Part shown: positions 63,190-64,000 of the stretch, piece by piece | Numbering within the stretch: position 1 is the stretch's first letter | Layout: each line of letters starts with the position of its first letter | Assembly (NCBI GenBank): GCA_947497085.1 | Contig: CANMFE010000001.1 | Coordinates: 434,001 to 498,000, forward strand | Reading direction: 5' to 3' | From: an uncultured Sphingomonadaceae bacterium | GTDB taxonomy: Bacteria; Pseudomonadota; Alphaproteobacteria; Sphingomonadales; Sphingomonadaceae | Length of the DNA: 64,000 nt | Translations under genes and position numbers: made by a program | The notes under the pieces: generated by a model | Told to the model about the DNA's origin: nothing | The model's input: only the letters and a program-made list of their open reading frames with translations | Databases searched by the model: none

Positions 63190-64000
63190 ATGCTAGTCTG
63201 TACAAAAACAACTCTTCCTGCCCTGTTGCTCACTGCCTCATCGTTTGCCATTATGTCGCCCGCATTCGCGCAGGAGCAAGAAGCCCAGGAAGAGGCGCAA
63301 GCTGAAGCCATTGCTCAGGACGATGATTTTCATAGCGATGAAGCCATTGTGGTAACGGCGCCCTTCCTTGCCAATCTCAACATATTGGCAGGCACATCGG
63401 CCATTTCCGGCGACACACTCACCCGCGAAATACAACCGCAAATCGGTGATGCATTGACCAAGCTGCCCGGTGTGTCGGCGACATCTTTTACCCCCGGCGC
63501 ATCGCGGCCAATCCTGCGCGGCTTTCAGGGCGAGCGTGTGCGCGTCCTGACTGACGGTATCGGCGCGATTGACGTGTCGAACACGTCTGCCGACCATGCC
63601 GTAACCATCGAACCTCTGACACTTGACCGGATCGAAGTGTTACGCGGCCCTGCCGTATTGCTGTTCGGCGGACAGGCCGTGGGCGGCGCGGTGAACGCCA
63701 TCGACAAACGTATACCGCGCGCAGTTCCGGATGAAGCATTCCATCTTGACGCTATCGCCAATTACGCATCTGCGACGGACCAGTATGGCGGTGCGGCCAG
63801 CCTCGACATTCCGCTGGCGGACCGGTTGGTTATCCATTTTGATGGTAGTTACCGCAAAAGTGATGATCTGGAAGTTAGCGGTTTCGTGCTGTCGCCCCAG
63901 CTGCGTGCCGAGCAACTGGAAATTGCAGCGGAAGAGCGTGAGGAAGGCCACCTGGACGAAGCCGAGGAGGCCGAAGAGCTGGCAAACCTGCGCGGACGCA
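63190..64000 (+). CDS. ZnuD-like TonB-dependent receptor (3' end cut by window edge)
   Basis: Frame open from ATG 63190 to the window end, 270 residues seen. A signal peptide (LPALLLTASSFAIMSPAFA) leads to an acidic stretch (EQEAQEEAQAEAIAQDDDF), the plug domain (DEAIVVTAPFLANLNILAGT; KLPGVSATSFTPGASRPILR; RIEVLRGPAVLLFGGQAVGG) and the first strands. AVNAIDKRIPR resembles the VxDGRIPR motif of the ZnuD group, so zinc uptake is the best guess. An acidic surface loop EIAAEEREEGHLDEAEEAEE is visible at the end. Confidence 0.88.
   Translation, partial: MLVCTKTTLPALLLTASSFAIMSPAFAQEQEAQEEAQAEAIAQDDDFHSDEAIVVTAPFLANLNILAGTSAISGDTLTREIQPQIGDALTKLPGVSATSFTPGASRPILRGFQGERVRVLTDGIGAIDVSNTSADHAVTIEPLTLDRIEVLRGPAVLLFGGQAVGGAVNAIDKRIPRAVPDEAFHLDAIANYASATDQYGGAASLDIPLADRLVIHFDGSYRKSDDLEVSGFVLSPQLRAEQLEIAAEEREEGHLDEAEEAEELANLRGR

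Overview
The window reads as chromosomal DNA of a moderate-GC alphaproteobacterium, most likely a sphingomonad. This is inferred from gene content and order, not from a database match: yajC-secD-secF followed by a Mth938-like gene, a DUF6456 protein, a GH108 endolysin next to a gene-transfer-agent type holin, glyQ-glyS, mreBCD-mrdA-rodA, and palindromic repeats of a kind common in these genomes. About 63 protein genes, two tRNAs and one frameshifted gene are supported.

Region by region. 1-3,100: two-component system with a PepSY protein, then a SIMPL protein. 3,200-9,650: ABC-F ATPase, DUF6456, an XRE regulator and the Sec accessory operon. 9,830-12,100: tRNA-Pro(GGG), then a gene-poor stretch of about 2.2 kb holding only a frameshifted LacI-family regulator. 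12,108-30,757: a compact nitrate-respiration island. It has molybdenum cofactor genes (moaA-moaD-moaE-tauE-moaC-moeA, divergent mobA), a fused nitrate/nitrite transporter with narGHJI and a parvulin isomerase, a Crp/Fnr regulator, and an nnrS-porin pair. 30,900-31,930: a detached endolysin-holin lysis pair. 32,000-37,450: a repetitive Ala/Glu/Cys small protein, DUF6969, aldose epimerase, tRNA-Arg(CCT), DUF1178, nitrilase, glutaredoxin, ComF and a methyltransferase. 37,484-43,920: a small exported peptide, ppdK and glyS-glyQ. 44,140-45,324: a membrane protein/XRE/membrane protein cassette behind an array of phased operators. 45,400-55,064: two TraB/GumN proteins, rplY, pth, ychF, a phosphodiesterase, a MaoC protein, two paralogous lipoproteins and mutL. 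55,245-60,951: the rod-shape operon. 60,987-64,000: a tiny membrane ORF, a DsrE protein, purT and the start of a ZnuD-like TonB receptor.

The nitrate island works as a unit. NarK imports nitrate, NarGHI reduces it at a molybdo-bis-MGD site, Moa/Moe/Mob proteins make that cofactor, and NarJ plus the PpiC-type protein assist assembly. Four TTGAT-N4-(A/G)TCAA boxes lie before moaA/mobA, narK, the Crp/Fnr gene and the porin-nnrS operon, so one regulator probably controls the whole set. No nitrite, NO or N2O reductase gene is visible.

The least ordinary signals are: two palindromic repeat elements inside the glyS reading frame; a two-base slippage in a GA repeat that breaks the LacI gene; four to five operators at 20-21 bp spacing before a small XRE/membrane cassette; and a tandem-repeat Cys-containing small protein lying in frame, across one stop codon, with the next gene.
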